From: Bryobacterales bacterium
Lineage (GTDB): Bacteria > Acidobacteriota > Terriglobia > Bryobacterales > UBA6623
NCBI GenBank assembly: GCA_028819575.1
Contig: JAPPLB010000096.1
Span: 1 to 64,000 of the forward strand
Length of the DNA stretch: 64,000 bases
Reading direction: 5' to 3'
Positions 44,480-54,010 of this stretch are shown here, in pieces. A program made the position numbers and the translations under genes. A model generated the notes under the pieces. That model saw nothing but the letters and a program-made list of their open reading frames with translations, was not told the DNA's origin and searched no databases. Every line of letters starts with the position of its first letter. Position 1 is the stretch's first letter.

Positions 44480-44504
44480 CCGGGCCGCCCCGCGGGCGGC
44501 CCGG
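44480..44504. terminator. Bidirectional hairpin between convergent genes
   Basis: CCGGGCCGCCC and GGGCGGCCCGG form a perfect 11-bp stem with a 3-base loop, 17 bp after one stop and 24 bp after the other. There is no T-run on either strand. Confidence 0.6.
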
Positions 44505-44527
44505 TAGCCCCATCGGGAGCGAGGCGC

Positions 44528-47500
44528 TCAGTAGATGAACTTCAATCCGAACTGCATCTGGCGGGCCGTCTTCGCCGAGAAGATCCGGCCCGTCGTGCCG
44601 ATTCCGAGGGTCGTGACGGGATTGTTCAGGTTGACGTGATTCGGAGCGTTGAACATCTCCCACCGGAACTGCACGTACTTGTCTTCCCGGATGTAGAAGT
44701 TCTTCATTAGGCCGAAGTCGAGAACGTGCTCGCCGGGACCGTCCATCAGGCCGAGCGCCGAGTTGCCGAAAGTGTAACGGGCAGGTGCGGTGAAAGCATC
44801 TTTGTTGAACCAGGCGTCCGCGCTGGGATTGGAGAGTTCTGGATTTCCCGAAACATCCGCCCGGGTGTTCCTGCCGTTCCCGAGCGTGGCCCCACGTTGT
44901 ATGAAACTCAGAGGAGAACCTGACCAGAAACGGTAGATCCCGGTTAGCTGCCAACCGCCGAGGACGGCGTCCGCGACCGGATTCGCATCCGGCAGGAGCT
45001 TTCGGCCGCGCCCGATCGGAACCTCGTAGACGCTGTTGAAAGCGAAGATGTGCGTTCGATCGTTGCTGTTGCGGCCGCGGTTGTAACTGTCCGGGGCGTG
45101 CGGCTCCCTGGCCGCTTGCTCCATGTGCCTGCCCAACGCGTAGGCCAGGGTGAACAGGACTCCGTCGTTGAACCGCCGTTCCCACTTCGTGTGGAGCCCG
45201 TTGTACCAGGTGTGCCCGATCCCTTCGTACACCCGCATGCCCGTGCTGAAGAACGGGAACGGCGCCGCGGCTTGAAGATTGGCGTGCTGGCCGGGTTCGG
45301 GATAGTTGACGAAATTTCCGGCGTTGTTCCAGAAGTTGTAGATGCGGTTGCCGACATACGAGACGGTCAGCGCGGAATTGGCCGGCATGGACGTCTGGAT
45401 CGACGCGTTCCATTCGTGCGTGGTCTGAATCTCGATGTCCCATGCCGGTCCGACCACCGTGGGGGCGAGGAAGGCTTTCGGGTCGTCGGGAAATGCGGTC
45501 TCCCAACTCTGGTTGGAAGCTCTCGAGAAGTTGATGGACTCGAAGTTCCAGTATGGGGGGCCGATGATGGCGGAAGCGGCGCGATTCCCGTTGCCGATTC
45601 CAAAGGGGAAGATGCCGTAGGCGGCCCGGACGACCAGGTTCGACTCTCCGGTAGGCCGCCAGGCGAGACCCAGGCGCGGCGAGATCACGCCCTTGGGGTC
45701 GAACAGCCCGTGTGGCACGCCCACTTCGGAGGCGGGCACCCAATGGTCCTTGGAAAACTCGGCCAGGGCCTGTGCAACGGGCTGCGCCGTCAGATCGACG
45801 GTGCCGTCGGGCTTCTCGCCGGCAATTGCTTTGCCGATACGCGGATCGAACGTGGCTTGATTCCCCCGCAGCGCCGCCCTCGCATGCCAGTAGTCCCATC
45901 GGATGCCGAGGTTGAGCGTCAACTTCTGGTTCACCTTGATCGAGTCGTTGAAGAAGGGAGCCGTGTAGGGCGAATCCGACATGCCGAAACTCTGGATGGG
46001 GAAGTTCCTGCGCGCGCGCCAGACCAATCCGAGCACGTAGTCCGCGAACCCGTCCCCGGTGTACTGGCTGTTGAACCACATGTTCCCCCGGGCGCAGCAG
46101 GAATCGTGCTGACTGGCCGTGGAGCGGTTGTTGTGGTGCACGCCGATGTTGATGGTGTGCCGTCCGCGAACCAGGTTCAGCGTCGCCCGCGAGTCGAAAC
46201 CCCACGTCTTGTGGAATCCGTCGCGGGGCGAGGCGAACCCCGAATAGCCGGTTATGCCGATCGAAGGCAGTCCCACGTGCTCGCTGCGGCCCTCGGTTTG
46301 GAATCCTCGGATGCCGGCTTGCTGGGTCAGGTTGCCGATGTCCGAGCCCGTGTGGGAGCCGTCGAAGTTGTTGATGTTGCGCAGATAGCCCATGCTCAGG
46401 TTCAGCAGGGAAGTCTGGTTGATCGTCCAGTTGTAGTGAAGACCGATATTGTCTTGATCCGACTTGTCGTTGTTGGTGATGTCAGGCCGCGCTTGGGGAT
46501 CGATCAGGTCGTGGTTTGAAGCGATCCAGCGGCCGTAGATGCGGTGATTGTCGGTGATCTGGTGATCGACCCTCGCGAGGAATTCCCAGAAGTCGTCCGG
46601 CCGTGGCTGCACCCCTTGGAAGCGGTTTCCGGGAGAGTTCGGCAAGAGGAATTCCTTGAAGAAGAACCGTGACGCGTTGGAGAACATCTGCTCCGGGATC
46701 ATGTTGTTCGGGAACGGATCTCCGCTGAAGGGGTTGTTGATGGTCTTCGATATGGACGAGAAATCGCCCTGGAGCATCTCCGGCGAGATCGTGGGGCTGT
46801 TGTAGAGATCCTCGCGCCTCAGGCGCGTGTACTCGTTCGAGATGAAGAAGTGGGTGCGGTCACGAACGATGGGACCGCCGGCGGTGCCGCCGAATTGATT
46901 GCGGGTCAGCTTCGGGATCGTGCGCGCGAAGGTGTTGCGGGCGTCCAGGTTGTCGTTCCGCAGGAACTCCCAGAGCGCGCCGTGCAGCTCGTTCGTGCCC
47001 GACTTGACCACCATGATCATCTGAATGGGGTTGCGGCCGTTTTCGGCGCTGAAACTGCTGGTCTCGACGCTGAACTCGGCGATGGTGTCGACGTTCGGGA
47101 TGGTGATGCCCCGCTCGTTCATCGCCGCGTTGGCGGTGAGGCCGTCGATCAGGAACTCGGTATTTTCCAGGGGCACGCCCGCGCCCTGAGCCGCGTTCCC
47201 CCGTTCACCGGTATTCTCCCGGCCGCTGTAGCGCATGCCCGGGACGAGGTTGACCAACTCGGCGGGGTTTCTCCCGTTGATGGGAAGGTCGACGATCTGG
47301 CGCGCTTCGACCGTGCCGGTGACGGAGCTCTTCTCGGTCTGGATCAATTCGATGCCGGCGCTTTCGACGGTGATCTGCTCGGCGACGTCGCCGACTTCGA
47401 GCACCGGACTCACGCGCAGCCGTTGGCCGACGAGCAGCTCGGCCCGCTCGATCGTCCAGGTCTTGAAGCCTTCCAGCGACACCGAGACGTTGTAGAGGCC

Positions 47501-47728
47501 TCGGTTCAAACCCAGGATTTCGAAGATCCCGACTTCGTTTGTGGTGGTGGTGACGTTCTGACCGGTTTCGACGTTCGTGATCGAAACTTCGGCGCCGGGT
47601 ATGACGGCGCCCGTCGTGTCGGTGGTGACGCCCAGAATCGACCCCTGCGTGCCGAGCTGCGCGGATAGTTGGCTGACACCAACTAGAAATAGAAAGGAGA
47701 AAACGGTAACGAACACCCTGACTTTCAT
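44528..47728 (-). CDS. Oar-like TonB-dependent outer-membrane receptor
   Basis: This 1066-residue protein has a Sec signal, an N-terminal carboxypeptidase-regulatory domain (residues about 28-110, GVTTDTTGAVIPGAEVSITN), a plug-like segment (VVKSGTNELHGALWEFLRNDNLDARN) and a long beta-barrel ending in aromatic FGLKFIY. Members of this acidobacterial group take up glycans or peptides, but no substrate can be assigned. The classical TonB box is not obvious. An AGAGG motif precedes the ATG. The 384-bp upstream region up to the next gene holds no other gene. Confidence 0.92.
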   Translation of the reverse strand: MKVRVFVTVFSFLFLVGVSQLSAQLGTQGSILGVTTDTTGAVIPGAEVSITNVETGQNVTTTTNEVGIFEILGLNRGLYNVSVSLEGFKTWTIERAELLVGQRLRVSPVLEVGDVAEQITVESAGIELIQTEKSSVTGTVEARQIVDLPINGRNPAELVNLVPGMRYSGRENTGERGNAAQGAGVPLENTEFLIDGLTANAAMNERGITIPNVDTIAEFSVETSSFSAENGRNPIQMIMVVKSGTNELHGALWEFLRNDNLDARNTFARTIPKLTRNQFGGTAGGPIVRDRTHFFISNEYTRLRREDLYNSPTISPEMLQGDFSSISKTINNPFSGDPFPNNMIPEQMFSNASRFFFKEFLLPNSPGNRFQGVQPRPDDFWEFLARVDHQITDNHRIYGRWIASNHDLIDPQARPDITNNDKSDQDNIGLHYNWTINQTSLLNLSMGYLRNINNFDGSHTGSDIGNLTQQAGIRGFQTEGRSEHVGLPSIGITGYSGFASPRDGFHKTWGFDSRATLNLVRGRHTINIGVHHNNRSTASQHDSCCARGNMWFNSQYTGDGFADYVLGLVWRARRNFPIQSFGMSDSPYTAPFFNDSIKVNQKLTLNLGIRWDYWHARAALRGNQATFDPRIGKAIAGEKPDGTVDLTAQPVAQALAEFSKDHWVPASEVGVPHGLFDPKGVISPRLGLAWRPTGESNLVVRAAYGIFPFGIGNGNRAASAIIGPPYWNFESINFSRASNQSWETAFPDDPKAFLAPTVVGPAWDIEIQTTHEWNASIQTSMPANSALTVSYVGNRIYNFWNNAGNFVNYPEPGQHANLQAAAPFPFFSTGMRVYEGIGHTWYNGLHTKWERRFNDGVLFTLAYALGRHMEQAAREPHAPDSYNRGRNSNDRTHIFAFNSVYEVPIGRGRKLLPDANPVADAVLGGWQLTGIYRFWSGSPLSFIQRGATLGNGRNTRADVSGNPELSNPSADAWFNKDAFTAPARYTFGNSALGLMDGPGEHVLDFGLMKNFYIREDKYVQFRWEMFNAPNHVNLNNPVTTLGIGTTGRIFSAKTARQMQFGLKFIY

Positions 47729-48112
47729 GGAGCCTCTCGCTTTTGCGGCTTGGCGTGCTGGAAGCGGCCCAGCCGGTTGGAGTGTCTGCCTATGCTTTGC
47801 CCGCTTGCCGGCGGTTCAAAGCGTAACGTTTCTGAAGGCGCTCTTTGTGGACTCGATATTATTCTTCTAAGAACGTCTCCCCGTGCTCGAATGAGCCGAT
47901 ACTGCCTTCAGACGGTTGTTGCCGAAATCCAACCGACGAAAGCTGATCCCTGCGACTGATCGGCTCCAATTATTCCTGGGTTCAGTGCGGGTGTCAAGCA
48001 CGGAGTATCTGTGGAGAGCACAAACTGTCGGTGACCACCGCAAGCAGAAGAAGGGTGTGTGGCGCCAAGGATTCCGGTCGCGGGATCCTTGCTGGGAAAG
48101 TCTCAGGAGTTC
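47729..48112. other. Intergenic region upstream of TonB receptor
   Basis: No open reading frame or RNA was recognised. Around 47850-47880 the sequence is AT-rich (ATATTATTCTTCTAAGAA), the best place for the receptor promoter on the minus strand, but no consensus pair was found. Confidence 0.4.
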
Positions 48113-49735
48113 CTACCCGTTCCTCCACCCCGGGCCGCGAACGACGCGGCCGGGCAGCGCGCCGGTGTGCTCTCCATCTTTCAGCACCGCTACCCCGTTG
48201 ACGAAAACGTGAAGGATGCCGCTGGAGTACTGGTGGGGCTGCTGGTAGGTGGCATGGTCCTGGACGTTTTCCGGATCGAAGACGACGAGGTCGCCGAAGT
48301 ATCCCTCCTTCAACAGGCCTCGCCGGTCCAGCCGCAGAGTTCGGGCCGGCAACGCCGTCATCTTGCGGATCGCTTCTTCCATCGTCAGCACCTTCTCTTC
48401 CCGGACGTATTTCGCAAGCACGCGCGGGAAGCTGCCGTAGGCGCGGGGGTGGGTGTGCGACTTGAGGAAGACTCCTTCGGTCGCGATCGAAGGCGAGTCG
48501 GTGCAGTAGCTCATCCACGGCACGGCCATCTTCTTGCGCACGTTTTCCGGGTTCATCGAGAAGGCAACGGACATGACGCGTGTGTCGTCCCTGACGATCA
48601 GGTCCATGGCGGCCTCCTCGGGCGAAGTGCCCCATAGTTCGCCGATTTCAGCAACGGTCTTTCCGTTGAGATGCTTCAGTTCCGGGTTTTTCAGACCGAC
48701 CACCAGGTAACCGCTGGGGCCGCCCACCGCCCGGTACAGGTTTTCCCATTCGTCCGATGGCTCGAGCATCTCGTGGGCGATCCGCTTGCGCGTCGCCGGG
48801 TCTTTGAGCCGCTTGACACGCTCTTCGTGACCGTCTTCTCCCACCCAGGGAGGCATGGCCGCCGTCAGACCGCCCATGCCGGCATGGTAGGGGTAGACAT
48901 CGCCCGTGATGTCGAGCCCCTCGGCGCGGGCCTCCTCGACAAGCTCGATCGCCGGGTCGAGCCTGTGGACGTTCTCGCGGCCGACCACGCCGAAGTGATA
49001 CACCTCGCCGCGAATCCCGGCCTGCCGCGAAATCGTAACGAGTTCCTCGATGGCGTCCAGGAAGCGCGCTCCCGTGAATCGGAGATGGGAAATGTACAGT
49101 CCGTCGTACTCGGCCGCAGCCTTGGCCAGTGCGGTCAGCTCTGCGGTATCGGCATACGGACCCGGTACTTGCATCAGCGCCGAAGAGATACCCACCGCGC
49201 CCTCTTCCATGGCCCGCCGCACCAGGGCGCACATCCGGTCGAGTTCCTCGGAGCTGGGAGGTCGATTCTCCTGCCCGAGCTCGTGGACCCGCAGCGTCGT
49301 TGCGCCCACGAACGATGCGACGTTGGTCGAGACGCCGCGGCGCACGAGGTGCTCCAGGTAGCTGTCCAGGGTGGTCCACTCGAAATCGAATCCCAGCTCT
49401 CCCCCGCGGAAACTCAGGTCGTCTTTCACCGCATCGTTCACCGGCCCCATCGAGCGGCCCTCGCCCATGACTTCCAGAGTGATGCCCTGGCGGATGTCGC
49501 TTTGCGAGCGGCCGTCAACGATGAGCGATTCCTGCGCATGGCTCAGGATATTGATGAAGCCCGGAGCCACGGCGAGGCCCCGCGCGTCGATCTCGACTCC
49601 TGTACGGGCTTCCGGCAGCGGCTCGACGGCGGCGATCCGGTCACCCCGGAGCGCCACGTCTCCCTGAAACGGCGGGTCGCCTCCGCCGTCATAGACTGTG
49701 GCGTTGCGGATGATGATGTCGTATTCGATAGGCAT
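48113..49735 (-). CDS. N-acyl-D-amino-acid deacylase-like amidohydrolase (variant metal site)
   Basis: This 540-residue amidohydrolase of the D-aminoacylase family has DIIIRNATVYDGGG at the start, SDIRQGITLEVMGEGRSMGP, and late motifs SDSPS-type (YCTDSPSIATEG) and SHTHPRAYGSFPRVLAKY. The first metal motif, normally DxHTHxD, reads NILSHAQES, so the HxH pair is absent. A single-metal or altered site is likely, as seen in a subfamily of these enzymes. It has no signal peptide. It probably acts on N-acylated D-amino acids or a related amide. It is divergent from the second cytochrome operon. Confidence 0.82.
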   Translation of the reverse strand: MPIEYDIIIRNATVYDGGGDPPFQGDVALRGDRIAAVEPLPEARTGVEIDARGLAVAPGFINILSHAQESLIVDGRSQSDIRQGITLEVMGEGRSMGPVNDAVKDDLSFRGGELGFDFEWTTLDSYLEHLVRRGVSTNVASFVGATTLRVHELGQENRPPSSEELDRMCALVRRAMEEGAVGISSALMQVPGPYADTAELTALAKAAAEYDGLYISHLRFTGARFLDAIEELVTISRQAGIRGEVYHFGVVGRENVHRLDPAIELVEEARAEGLDITGDVYPYHAGMGGLTAAMPPWVGEDGHEERVKRLKDPATRKRIAHEMLEPSDEWENLYRAVGGPSGYLVVGLKNPELKHLNGKTVAEIGELWGTSPEEAAMDLIVRDDTRVMSVAFSMNPENVRKKMAVPWMSYCTDSPSIATEGVFLKSHTHPRAYGSFPRVLAKYVREEKVLTMEEAIRKMTALPARTLRLDRRGLLKEGYFGDLVVFDPENVQDHATYQQPHQYSSGILHVFVNGVAVLKDGEHTGALPGRVVRGPGWRNG

Positions 49736-49851
49736 GGGGAATGGAACACCTGAAGTCCAGGGTGAGACAAAGTGTAGCGCTTTGTATGGCCTCCGGGACG
49801 GGGATTTCGGCGTTCAGCGTTACATCGGGCCGCCGTCTGAACCAACACTGC

Positions 49852-49920
49852 TAGCCTGCCTTTCACACCATGCGGCGAGGTGGAGTGCGTGAGAGGGCTG
49901 CCAGGACGAGGCGCGAGCCG
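49852..49920 (+). repeat. Dispersed repeat, copy G, left half only
   Basis: TAGCCTGCCTTTCACACCAT and the core GTGAGAGGGCTGCCAGGACGAGGCGCGAGCC match the left half of the full repeats. At 49921 the similarity stops and the heptamer-bearing sequence begins. It lies in the divergent gap between the deacylase and the second cytochrome operon. Confidence 0.88.
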
Positions 49921-49964
49921 GGTGGAGGAAAAAGGCGTGCGCAACACGGCCTGTAAGGTTTTTT

Positions 49965-50038
49965 ACGAATCACGAGCTACGAAACACGGCTTTTATGTTT
50001 TTCACGAGACACGAATCACGAAATACGGATCACGGCCT
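49965..50038 (+). repeat. Degenerate tandem heptamers (ACGAATC type)
   Basis: Four heptamers run in phase at 49965-49992 (ACGAATC ACGAGCT and relatives), and five more at 50004-50038 (ACGAGAC ACGAATC, then ACGAAAT, ACGGATC, ACGGCCT). The two blocks are split by an 11-base T-rich spacer. Each unit begins ACG. The same units follow the left half of copy H. Confidence 0.8.
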
Positions 50039-50395
50039 TTATTGCCGTTCGATTCGCCCTGGGTACGCAAGGCTGGCGCAACCAGAAACCGCCGCCCGAA
50101 CCGCCGCTCCCGCCGAAAGGTCGCGGCTTCCCTGCCCACCATTTCCCGGCATTTCCCACTATTTCCCTGCAACAAATTTGTCCCTGAGCCAGTGTCCCCG
50201 CTCCAGTCCGACGTTCTCGGTCGGCCTCACGGCGAGCGCCGTTCGCCGCAGCTCCCGTCGCCCTGCAGGATGCTTCCACTGCGGCGAATGCAAGATGAAA
50301 CCTTGCTGAGAAAGGGGAACGTTCTGTAGTGCGAAAACAGGAGCACGTTCAAAATTGAGTTGACCGTCCGGCAGCGGTGTGCCCGGCAGCAGTCG
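50039..50395. other. Gene-free stretch before second cytochrome operon
   Basis: No gene is supported here. It holds proline/arginine-codon-like GC-rich sequence and no further repeat. It ends at the promoter at 50396. Confidence 0.4.
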
Positions 50396-50424
50396 TTGAC
50401 AGGGAACCCGTTGGGGTCTATGGT
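50396..50424 (+). promoter_or_regulatory. Sigma70 promoter of PSCyt/DUF1501 operon
   Basis: A perfect TTGACA (50396-50401) and TATGGT (50419-50424) are exactly 17 bp apart. The predicted start near 50431 leaves about 33 bases to the GTG at 50464, with GGAGGAG at 50450. This argues against a start at 50377. Confidence 0.65.
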
Positions 50425-50463
50425 GTGAGTAACCCTTCTTTGAGGTGCAGGAGGAGCATATCG

Positions 50464-53400
50464 GTGTGCTTCCGAATCAATGCCCGCACTGTGCTGCGAG
50501 GGCTCCTGTCGGTCGCCGCTCTTTGTCTCCTCGCGAGCCGGGTGCCCCAGGCGAGACCGCAAGCCCTCTCTTCCGAGCAGGCCGGCCGCAGGCTCTTCAC
50601 GAACCACATCCAGCCGCTCTTTGAAGAGCACTGTCTCGCTTGCCACAAGCCGGATTCGAAGCAGAGCGGGCTCGACATCACGAGCCGCGAGGCGCTGCTC
50701 CAAGGTGGCGCGCGGGGGCCGGCCATCGTTCCCGGTGATGCGTCGTCGAGCTTGCTCTACGAGGTGGTCGCTTATACCGAAGAGCCCTGGATGCCGTTCC
50801 AGGCCAAGAAGCTGTCCGATGACGCGATCGATCTGCTCGGCATGTGGATCGACCTCGGAGCTCCCTTTGCCGAGGCCGCTACCGCATCGGCCCCGGCTGC
50901 CGCGGCGCTGTTCGAAGAGGTCCGCCCCGTTCTCGAAACGAAATGCCTGGTCTGCCACGGCGGCAAGTTCAAACAGGCCGGGCTCGATATTTCGACTCGT
51001 GAAAAGCTGCTGCGCGGCAGCGACGAACATCAGGATGTCGTGATCCCCGGCAATGCCGCCGCCAGCCTGTTGGGCAGGAAAATCCGGCACGAGCACGAAC
51101 CGGGCATGCCCTATCAGTCCGACAAGCTGCCCGACTCCGACATCGGGAAACTCGAAGCCTGGATCAATGCCGAAGCTCCCTATACCGCGGATCTCGTGCT
51201 TCCCGGCGAACTGAGCGAAAAGGCTTTCTCCCACGGCAGCGACCACTGGGCGTATCGGAAGCCGGTCAAGAACCCTGTCCCCGAAGTGCGCAACGAGAAA
51301 TGGGTCAGGAATCCAATCGACGCCTTCATCGCCGCCGAGCACGACAAGCACGGCCTCGACCCGTTGCCCGCAGCGGACAGGAACGTGCTCGTCCGCCGCC
51401 TCTATCTCGACTTGCTCGGCTTGCCGCCGACTGCGGAGCAGGTCAAAGCGTTCCGGAACGACACGCGCCCGAACGCTTATGAGCAGCTCGTCGACGACTT
51501 GCTCGACAGCCCCCGGTACGGTGAGCGCTGGGGCCGCCACTGGATGGACATCTGGCGCTACAGCGACTGGTACGGACGCCGTTCAGCGGGCGATGTGCGG
51601 AACAGCCAGCCGTATCTGTGGCATTGGCGCGACTGGATCATCGAGTCGCTGAACAAAGACAAGCCTTACGACCGCATGATCCAGGAGATGCTTGCGGCCG
51701 ACGAGATCGCGCCGACCGATAGCGATGCTCTTCGCGCCACCGGCTATCTCGCCCGCAACTGGTTCGTGTTCAATCGCAATGTCTGGGTTCGCGACACCGT
51801 GGAATACACGGCCGCCGGCTTCCTCGGTGTGACCATGAAGTGCGCCCGTTGCCACGATCACAAGTTCGACCCGATCGCTCAGGAGGAGTATTACAAGCTC
51901 CGCGCCTTCTTCGAGCCCCACGATGTGCGAACCGACCGGATCAGGGGCGAACCGAACCTCGAGAAAGACGGTCTGCCGCGGGTCTACGATGCAAAGCCGC
52001 GGGCGCCGCGGACCACGGTGCCCTTCTACCCGGGTATCTTCGAGAAGACTTACCGCTTCATCGGAGGCGACGAGAACAACCCCGACAAGGAAAACCCTCT
52101 GGACCCGGGCATCCCGGAGATTCTCGCCAGCGCCTCGAATCCCATTGAGATCCAGGCGGTCGATCTGCCGTTGGAATCGTACTACCCTGACCTCCGGCCG
52201 GCGATCCATGACGACCTTCTCTCCGAGGCGCGATCTGACATCTCCCGTGCCGAAGCCGCGCTCGCGAAGGCGGGGCGGGAGGTCGAAGAAGCCCGGCGGC
52301 AAGCCTCGCAAGTCGTCGTGGAGGATGCCGTAGAGATTCCCGAAGCCGAAAAGGTTGACTTCAGACGGGACGTCAAGCCGATTCTCGAAACCCATTGCAC
52401 CTCGTGCCACAGTCGTCGGGTGGCCAAGAGCGGCCTGAATCTCACCTCGCCCGACGCGATCTTTGCCGGAGGCATCCTCAGTGGACCGGTTGTCATCCCC
52501 GGCAAGGGCGCCGAAAGCCCGCTTGTGAAGTCCATGACCGGCGAGATCAAACCGCGCATGCCCTATCGCCGATCGCCCCTGTCGGACGCAAAGATCGAAA
52601 CGATCGCCAAGTGGATCGATCAGATGCCGCCTGAAGACCCTGCGGTCACGCTGAGCCGCGCCGAGGATACCGTCAGGATTGCAGAGAGAAAACTTGACTG
52701 GACTCGCGCCAACCTGCCCGCCTTGGCGGCCCGCATCGAGGCAGAGAGAGCCAAGTACGCCTCGCCGCCGGCCCCCGATTCGGATGACCTCGCCAAACAG
52801 GCGCTTGACGCCGAACGCCACGCGCATTTGCTGAAGGGGCGCATGGAGTTGCTCGACGCTCAACAGCGCCTGGACGAAGCGTTGCGCTCGCCGCAGCCTG
52901 CCGATGACGATGCCCGCTCGGCCCGGGAAAAGAAAGTTGCGGCTGCCACCAAGCGCCTCGCTCAAGCCCAGGACGCGCTTGCTCAAGCCTCCAAAGAGTA
53001 CACGCCGCTCGGCAAGATGTATCCGAAACAAAGCACCGGCCGGCGCACCGCTCTCGCCCGTTGGATCACCGACCCGGACAATCCGCTGACCGCGCGCGTC
53101 GCCGTCAATCACATCTGGATGCGTCACTTCGGCGCGCCGCTCGTGCCCACGGTTGCCAACTTCGGGCTCAACGGCAAACCGCCTACCCATCCGGAGTTGC
53201 TCGACTGGCTGGCTGTAAAGTTTGTCGAAAGTGGCTGGAGCATGAAAGCGATACACCGCCTCATCGTTACCAGCAGCACCTATCGCATGCGTTCGAGCGC
53301 GCGCGATGCCGACCACCCGAACCTGGATGTCGACGCCGAGAATCTCTGGTATTGGCGGATGAATCCTCGCCGCATGGAAGCGGAAACCGTTCGCGACAGT

Positions 53401-53937
53401 CTCCTGCATGTCGCCGGCGAGCTCGACACGAAGATGGGCGGACCCGAGCTCGACGAAACCATGGGAGAAACTTCACGGCGCCGAAGTCTCTACTTCACAC
53501 ACACACCCAACTCGCAGATGCTCTTCCTCACCCTCTTTGATGGAGGCAATGCCGCCGAGTGCTACGAGCGGTATGAAAGCATTGTGCCGCAACAGGCCCT
53601 GGCCCTTTCGAACAGCAAGCTCAGCCTCAGCATGGCCCGCCTTCTCACAGCCAAGCTGATCGACTCATCGGAGCCCAAAGCCCCCAAAGCCACGGAACCG
53701 TTCATTGATGCTGCTTTCGAACAAATTCTGTCCCGCCCGCCGTCCAAAGTCGAGCGAACGATGAGCGCCGAATTCCTGGCCGGGCAGCACGCTCTTTTCC
53801 AGGATGCGAAACAACTCACTGCATTCCAGGCCGCCGACAAGCCTGAAGTCCCGCCGGCAACAGATCCCGAGACCCGTGCCAAGGAAAACCTGGTCCACGT
53901 ACTGCTGAATAAGAACGAATTTCTGGTGCTAAGATAA
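50464..53937 (+). CDS. Multi-haem PSCyt1/DUF1549/DUF1553 protein
   Basis: This 1157-residue protein starts at the GTG at 50464 (GGAGGAG eight bases upstream) with a signal peptide to about residue 34. It has two N-terminal PSCyt1 domains with CxxCH at 57-61 (CLACH) and 161-165 (CLVCH). DUF1549 with CARCHDHKFDPI follows at about 460, then a third PSCyt1-like unit with CTSCH at 645-649. A long coiled coil (about 690-840) precedes the DUF1553 end. Up to four haems are possible. It differs from the single-domain homologue at 21311. It is 73 bp upstream of its DUF1501 partner. Confidence 0.9.
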   Translation: MCFRINARTVLRGLLSVAALCLLASRVPQARPQALSSEQAGRRLFTNHIQPLFEEHCLACHKPDSKQSGLDITSREALLQGGARGPAIVPGDASSSLLYEVVAYTEEPWMPFQAKKLSDDAIDLLGMWIDLGAPFAEAATASAPAAAALFEEVRPVLETKCLVCHGGKFKQAGLDISTREKLLRGSDEHQDVVIPGNAAASLLGRKIRHEHEPGMPYQSDKLPDSDIGKLEAWINAEAPYTADLVLPGELSEKAFSHGSDHWAYRKPVKNPVPEVRNEKWVRNPIDAFIAAEHDKHGLDPLPAADRNVLVRRLYLDLLGLPPTAEQVKAFRNDTRPNAYEQLVDDLLDSPRYGERWGRHWMDIWRYSDWYGRRSAGDVRNSQPYLWHWRDWIIESLNKDKPYDRMIQEMLAADEIAPTDSDALRATGYLARNWFVFNRNVWVRDTVEYTAAGFLGVTMKCARCHDHKFDPIAQEEYYKLRAFFEPHDVRTDRIRGEPNLEKDGLPRVYDAKPRAPRTTVPFYPGIFEKTYRFIGGDENNPDKENPLDPGIPEILASASNPIEIQAVDLPLESYYPDLRPAIHDDLLSEARSDISRAEAALAKAGREVEEARRQASQVVVEDAVEIPEAEKVDFRRDVKPILETHCTSCHSRRVAKSGLNLTSPDAIFAGGILSGPVVIPGKGAESPLVKSMTGEIKPRMPYRRSPLSDAKIETIAKWIDQMPPEDPAVTLSRAEDTVRIAERKLDWTRANLPALAARIEAERAKYASPPAPDSDDLAKQALDAERHAHLLKGRMELLDAQQRLDEALRSPQPADDDARSAREKKVAAATKRLAQAQDALAQASKEYTPLGKMYPKQSTGRRTALARWITDPDNPLTARVAVNHIWMRHFGAPLVPTVANFGLNGKPPTHPELLDWLAVKFVESGWSMKAIHRLIVTSSTYRMRSSARDADHPNLDVDAENLWYWRMNPRRMEAETVRDSLLHVAGELDTKMGGPELDETMGETSRRRSLYFTHTPNSQMLFLTLFDGGNAAECYERYESIVPQQALALSNSKLSLSMARLLTAKLIDSSEPKAPKATEPFIDAAFEQILSRPPSKVERTMSAEFLAGQHALFQDAKQLTAFQAADKPEVPPATDPETRAKENLVHVLLNKNEFLVLR

Positions 53938-54010
53938 AACCGCAACCGGATGTGAAGCCGTCCTCCGGCCCGGCCGGATTGCCCATCCGATCGATAGCAG
54001 GAGCCTCGCG

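Noticed and set aside
49965-50038. CRISPR array
   Set aside because: Units are 7 bp, contiguous and degenerate, with no spacers and no cas genes in the window.
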